DNA from: Photorhabdus bodei
GTDB lineage: Bacteria; Pseudomonadota; Gammaproteobacteria; Enterobacterales; Enterobacteriaceae
DNA length: 56,170 nt
Assembly (NCBI RefSeq): GCF_003287735.1
Contig: NZ_NSCM01000029.1
Location: 1 to 56,170, forward strand
Direction: 5' to 3'
Each line of letters opens with the position of its first letter. The stretch's first letter is position 1. The position numbers and the translations under genes are program-made. The notes beneath the pieces were generated by a model. That model was given only the letters and a program-made list of their open reading frames with translations. It was not told the DNA's origin and searched no databases. Shown here piece after piece: positions 52,715 to 56,170 of the stretch.

Positions 52715-54444
52715 GCCATATCAGCGGGGTTAACCACCACCCCGTTTTCCCGGTCAAAACCCGTTATCCTTGCCACTGACAGTTTTTCCGCGATTGCTTT
52801 AATCTGCGTGTCATTGACAAAATCAGACAACTTTTTAAATTGCCCGGTAGTAAGTTGCTGTTTTAACTGTGTTCCGGCTAATTTCTGCTCCAGTTGCAGC
52901 CAGTGAACAACATCGTCAGGCAACTTATCCATATAAGGCACTCCAATCCCTTTCATCCAATAGGAAAAAGGCTGATTTTTTGCCTTGCTGAATTGTGAAT
53001 AAATAGCCTGTGCTCGTTTATCTCCAATTCCCGGTAAGGCCGCAATTTGTTGAACTGAAAGCGCTAACCAACCGGTTAAATCAGTGACTAACTTCTGTTC
53101 GGTCAACATTGCCCAACTACCGCTACTGACGCCTGTCATTTGCAGATTTCCACCAAGCCATTTCAATCGTGCATTAAATTGTTGTTCACAACCCACCGTT
53201 AACGTCAAACAACTCAGCGCATGATAACGCTGCTTATCCGGTGGCTGAATATCCTGACGCTCTTTAATCCGCCACACCACTTGATCTAATTTCGGGATAC
53301 CATGACCTGCCAGCGTGAGAGTCACCCGATCCCCCGGTAACACATCCAACTGCTGCCAACGACGGACCGAACCCATATTGACTCGACTGATTTGTCGGTC
53401 ATCCAGTTTTACCTTATCCAGCCTAAGCACAACAGAGATTTTGCCTGTTCTGCCAATAGTAAAACTCACTTCCCTGACGTGTGTGACTTGATGGCGCAAA
53501 GGGTGTTTCCATGCCACAGCCCAACTGTTAGATCCAGACCGCCACTGACTTCCTTTAGGTTCAATTTCCTGTTTCAGCACGATACCGTCTGTGGCAAAAG
53601 GCATAGGTTGTTCAAAATAATGCATCCGCAGTTTCTGTACCTGTTCTGGCCTCTCTATTTGATGGCTGTAGCGAAGCGCTAATGGAAACCCCATATCCGC
53701 TAGTTTTCGCAATTTATTTTCCATCTCGACAGGACCATCCGGCCAGCTCCAGATAAACAAACCGACTTGCTTTAATTCTGGCGAATGCTCCTTGCGCATC
53801 ATCAAACCCGCAACACGATTACGAGCGCCATCACTGCCAGAAGATTGCTGTATATGCCCATCCTTATGCAGAAAAAGCTCCCCTTGCAGTACCATATAAG
53901 GCGGTACATTTTCTATCTCTTGAGGAATCTCAGAGATATATTGGCTTTTCGCTGTCCAATCTACGCCTTCAGAGCCATTACCCCGGCTGATTAATGAAAC
54001 TAATTTTCCTTTCTGGTAAATCAATGTTACCGCCACGCCATCAATCTTTGGCTGTAACCAGACAGGTAATCTGCCGTGCAACCATCGGTTAATTTCCCGT
54101 TCGTCTTTTAGTTTATTTAATCCAGTATGAGCAACCGGATGAACAAGCTTATTATCTGTAATAACTGCCACAGGAAAATCCGAATGAGGTGCTTGTTTCA
54201 AACAGAGTTGCCAATGAATTAGCTCCGTCATTAATTGATCATAAACTTCATCATCGATCTCGCTGATCCCTTTCTGACGATAAAGTTGATCCCATAGAGC
54301 CATCTGTTGCATCAGGCTTTTTGTTTCACGTTGTAATTTGTCTTGCGACCATGCTGGGCAATTTTTCTCTGTATCTGATATTTCAGCCGCAACTATCGGT
54401 GTACTGAAAATAATGAACAGAATTAATATCAATAAATTAAGCAT
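52708..54444 (-). CDS. ligB: NAD-dependent DNA ligase LigB
   Basis: 578 residues from ATG at 54444, chosen because it gives a signal-like N-terminus (MLNLLILILFIIFSTPIVAA) as in E. coli LigB (560); a longer frame to 54753 is not supported. Adenylation motif KIDG with the active lysine at 133, OB-fold region (GRTGKISVVLRLDKV) and HhH region (IAALPGIGDKRAQAIYSQF). It lacks the zinc finger and BRCT domain of LigA, as LigB proteins do. Convergent overlap with yicG. Confidence 0.92.
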   Translation of the reverse strand: MLNLLILILFIIFSTPIVAAEISDTEKNCPAWSQDKLQRETKSLMQQMALWDQLYRQKGISEIDDEVYDQLMTELIHWQLCLKQAPHSDFPVAVITDNKLVHPVAHTGLNKLKDEREINRWLHGRLPVWLQPKIDGVAVTLIYQKGKLVSLISRGNGSEGVDWTAKSQYISEIPQEIENVPPYMVLQGELFLHKDGHIQQSSGSDGARNRVAGLMMRKEHSPELKQVGLFIWSWPDGPVEMENKLRKLADMGFPLALRYSHQIERPEQVQKLRMHYFEQPMPFATDGIVLKQEIEPKGSQWRSGSNSWAVAWKHPLRHQVTHVREVSFTIGRTGKISVVLRLDKVKLDDRQISRVNMGSVRRWQQLDVLPGDRVTLTLAGHGIPKLDQVVWRIKERQDIQPPDKQRYHALSCLTLTVGCEQQFNARLKWLGGNLQMTGVSSGSWAMLTEQKLVTDLTGWLALSVQQIAALPGIGDKRAQAIYSQFSKAKNQPFSYWMKGIGVPYMDKLPDDVVHWLQLEQKLAGTQLKQQLTTGQFKKLSDFVNDTQIKAIAEKLSVARITGFDRENGVVVNPADMAQ

Positions 54445-54562
54445 CCGTTGCTCTCTGGCTATCCATGCATAACGGCAAAATAGAGGATAAAGAGAGGCTG
54501 TCCAAGGCTGAGATAATAACTTTGCGAAGCGGTTCGAAGGAATAACTTCCTGAAATCCCAAG
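54428..54562. repeat. Direct repeat copy A covering the ligB 5' region
   Basis: 135 bases including the ligB start and leader are repeated in the same orientation at 55904-56036 with about a dozen differences plus small indels. Shared segments include AACTTTGCGAAGCGGTTCGA. The toxin-antitoxin genes lie between the copies. Confidence 0.9.
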
Positions 54563-54687
54563 ATAACGAGCTTTTTCATATACTGCATAGAGCGGATATC
54601 ATGGTGAAAACCTGATGTATTTAATACTTGGTTCAGGGCTGCTATCAACAATCTCCGCCACCAGTGGTTTTCATCGAAAACAGAGTC

Positions 54688-54723
54688 TTGACAACTTACA
54701 ATCTTATCACATAAGATAAGATT
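54688..54723 (+). promoter_or_regulatory. Toxin-antitoxin promoter with autoregulatory operator
   Basis: TTGACA (54688-54693), 18 bases and TAAGAT (54712-54717) form a good promoter. The perfect inverted repeat AATCTTATC-N6-GATAAGATT (54700-54723) covers the -10 box, the usual binding position for the antitoxin helix-turn-helix. Confidence 0.7.
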
Positions 54724-54739
54724 AAGGGCAATATTGAAT

Positions 54740-55060
54740 ATGAACTGGAACATTGAACTCTATGATGGTGTCGAGGATGCGATCCTCAATATGCCACACA
54801 GAATTCAGGCTCGCATGCTAAAACTGCTTGAGCTCATTGAAGAACATGGCGCTAATCTTGGAGAACCACACACTAAGTCAATGGGAAAAGGTCTATTCGA
54901 GATTCGCGCCAAAGCGCAAGAAGGTCTAGGACGCGGATTGTTTTGCTATCTACAAGGTTCAAATATCATTGTCCTTCATGCGTTTATTAAGAAAAACCAG
55001 AAGATATCTAAAAAGGATCTTGATCTCGCTTATGAACGAATGAAAGAGGTTACAAAATGA
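54740..55060 (+). CDS. RelE/HigB-type toxin (phage Gp49-like)
   Basis: 106 residues from ATG at 54740. It has the phage-derived Gp49-like/HigB pattern: YDGVEDAILNMP, LFEIRAKAQEGLGRGLFCY and VVLHAF-like VLHAFIKKNQKISKKDLDLA. Such toxins cleave mRNA on the ribosome. The stop overlaps the antitoxin start by four bases (ATGA), with toxin first as in higBA. Confidence 0.87.
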   Translation: MNWNIELYDGVEDAILNMPHRIQARMLKLLELIEEHGANLGEPHTKSMGKGLFEIRAKAQEGLGRGLFCYLQGSNIIVLHAFIKKNQKISKKDLDLAYERMKEVTK

Positions 55061-55335
55061 GTAGTTTAAAGTCTCTAAAATCCAAAGCATTAGCTAACCC
55101 AGATGTAAAAGCTGAATATGATGCGCTAGAACCAGAATTCGAGCTAATTAATACTCTATTACACATGCGGCGTGCTGCTGGTTTAACGCAAAACCAAGTT
55201 GCACAGCGTATGGGAACAAAAGAGGCGAATATTTCCAGGCTTGAAAAAGGAAACGGAAACCCAACACTTAAGACACTATTGAACTACGCCAGAGCTTGCA
55301 ATTGTGAATTACATTTTGGCTTCAAAACAACTTAA
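55057..55335 (+). CDS. HigA-type antitoxin with XRE helix-turn-helix
   Basis: 92 residues. An N-terminal helical segment is followed by an XRE HTH (about 35-88: RRAAGLTQNQVAQRMGTKEA, ISRLEKGNGNPTLKTL). It neutralises the upstream toxin and probably represses the operon through the dyad at 54700. Its 3' end overlaps that of the convergent zeta-like gene by four bases. Confidence 0.9.
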   Translation: MSSLKSLKSKALANPDVKAEYDALEPEFELINTLLHMRRAAGLTQNQVAQRMGTKEANISRLEKGNGNPTLKTLLNYARACNCELHFGFKTT

Positions 55336-55517
55336 TCCAAACGATATAGAAAAGTACCTTCGGGTGTTTTTCTGTATTTGTTTTCCCTTGTAACAGCCAG
55401 CTTCATCAGCTTACTTTCGCCTTTACCGATGAGGATCGTCTCAACAGCACAAATGAGCATCAATTTGCCCGCTCCATTCGGTCCCGCAATAACCCATAAC
55501 TGAGGCCGATGCGTCAC
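55332..55517 (-). pseudogene. Zeta-toxin-like kinase with internal deletion
   Basis: 61 codons. The start LWVIAGPNGAGK holds a complete Walker A motif of zeta-type kinases, but the expected following Ser/Thr is replaced and the frame passes straight to a sequence resembling the C-terminal end (VTRENKYRKTPEGTFLYRLD). Intact relatives are about 190-200 residues, so about two thirds is missing. The start overlaps the partner stop (ATGA). Unlikely to be active. Confidence 0.65.
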
Positions 55518-55768
55518 TCTTCCAAAACCTCAACTACCTGCTCGGTACCACTCATAAAACTAACCAGTTCCCTACGGCCACCTGGATATTCCTTAATAAC
55601 CATCCCTGCTGGAGTGTCAAACTCCGCATAATAAATTGGTTCACCAGCATTGAGGTGAGCACGCGCCTCTGAACCATCGTCATTTGCCAGTTGAGCATCA
55701 AAGATAGCCATAAAAGCGCACTCTTGCGCCAGTGACATTTTTGCTAAATTTTGCAGTTCAAGCCTCAT
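55514..55768 (-). CDS. Small partner protein of the zeta-like gene, probable antitoxin
   Basis: 84 residues from ATG at 55768, with AGGGG eight bases upstream. Helical N-terminus (MRLELQNLAKMSLAQECAFM) then a beta-rich half (GEPIYYAEFDTPAGMVIKEY). Proteins of this type are commonly encoded just before zeta-like kinases in gamma-proteobacteria. It appears intact even though the kinase is deleted. Confidence 0.65.
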   Translation of the reverse strand: MRLELQNLAKMSLAQECAFMAIFDAQLANDDGSEARAHLNAGEPIYYAEFDTPAGMVIKEYPGGRRELVSFMSGTEQVVEVLEE

Positions 55769-55903
55769 CGCTGTAACCCCTGTAATTTGCACCACAAACT
55801 TATGACAGATAAAACTAACTAATGAATATTAAGGTAACAACTGTCGATAAATCACACACCATAGTATGCAGTGTAAATTCCATTCATACTCCGAACAACC
55901 CTT

Positions 55904-56036
55904 ATCAATAAATTAAGCATCCGTTGCTCCTTGGCTATCCATGCATAACAACAAAATAGAGGATAAAGAGATGCTGTCCAAGGCAGAAATAATAACTTTG
56001 CGAAGCGGTTCGAAGAATAACTGCCTGAAATCCCAA
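55904..56036. repeat. Direct repeat copy B of the ligB 5' region
   Basis: 133 bases matching 54428-54562, including the ligB start codon region, but followed by unrelated sequence instead of the gene body. It marks the right border of the toxin-antitoxin block. Confidence 0.9.
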
Positions 56037-56123
56037 GGTAGCGCTGAGGAATCCCCAGAAAATAGACAGGCATAGCGTTGTGTGATCTACTGATTGTTCC
56101 ACCAAGTCAATAAGGTCACTGCT

Positions 56124-56170
56124 ATGCCTGTACGTGAAGTATGTCATAACTTCTTTAAAGATGCTTTATC
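56124..56170 (+). CDS. Probable transposase N-terminus, cut by window edge
   Basis: ATG at 56124 opens MPVREVCHNFFKDAL and runs off the end. The preceding 60-80 bases start near ATAGACAGGCATAGC, whose GGCATAGC recurs inverted as GCTATGCC at the start codon, which resembles the end of an IS4-type insertion sequence. Too little is visible to name the family firmly. Confidence 0.4.
   Translation, partial: MPVREVCHNFFKDAL

Noticed and set aside
54445..54753. 103-residue N-terminal extension of LigB
   Set aside because: It removes the signal-like start, has no homology to LigB and overlaps the toxin promoter; part of it is the duplicated leader.
1..56170. CRISPR array, prophage, or replication origin
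   Set aside because: No series of evenly spaced direct repeats, no phage structural or integrase genes, and no DnaA-box cluster was seen. The only interspersed repeats are ERIC elements.

Overview
The window looks like chromosome of a Photorhabdus species (Enterobacterales, Morganellaceae). Core genes match E. coli families closely: dppABCDF, glyQS, tag, avtA, yidE, yidR, yicG, ligB, yhjD and yhjJ. They are interleaved with AT-rich accessory DNA typical of this insect and nematode associate: a ShlA/PhlA-type haemolysin pair, AidA/PixA inclusion-body proteins, a LuxR solo, a cyclodipeptide synthase, toxin/immunity debris and 127-bp ERIC elements (four full intergenic copies, one inside a gene, one fragment). 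The genus is inferred from gene content; no database search was run.

Layout. 1-2060: edge of an IS30-type element, then decayed polymorphic toxin/immunity remnants. 2070-12276: a four-gene minus-strand biosynthetic operon, visibly richer in G+C than its flanks: a four-helix membrane protein, a haem-oxygenase-fold diiron oxidase, a 2619-residue FAAL-ACP-KS-AT-ACP-aminotransferase-condensation megasynthase, and a paraoxonase (PON)-like lactonase joined by a TGATG overlap. 12890-16030: a LuxR-type receptor with an intact AHL-pocket signature, divergent from two tandem AidA/PixA genes that were duplicated with their promoter region. 16639-22814: phlB-phlA two-partner haemolysin. 23153-25332: a candidate secreted toxin with accessory and possible immunity genes. 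26339-30013: yhjD, a tautomerase, yhjJ and a yhjK cut back to its sensor/HAMP half. 30498-36164: dppABCDF operon. 36721-42879: accessory metabolic block: EamA exporter with an ATP-grasp stub, a cyclodipeptide synthase with a P450 disrupted by an ERIC, and a PadR regulator with an ArsM-like methyltransferase. 42980-54444: tRNA-Pro, glyS-glyQ, tag, avtA, yidE, yidR, yicG, ligB. 54428-56036: two toxin-antitoxin modules between two copies of the ligB 5' region. The right edge enters a probable transposase.

How it may work together. The megasynthase should activate a fatty acid, extend it once with malonate, transaminate the beta-keto group and pass a beta-aminoacyl chain to an acceptor through a terminal condensation domain. 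No adenylation domain, peptidyl carrier or thioesterase follows, so the acceptor and release step are unknown. The oxidase and the PON-like hydrolase are the obvious tailoring or release candidates. This operon is the best candidate for an undescribed system here. Second in interest is the CDPS-P450 pair, where excising one ERIC element restores a perfect 407-codon P450 reading frame.
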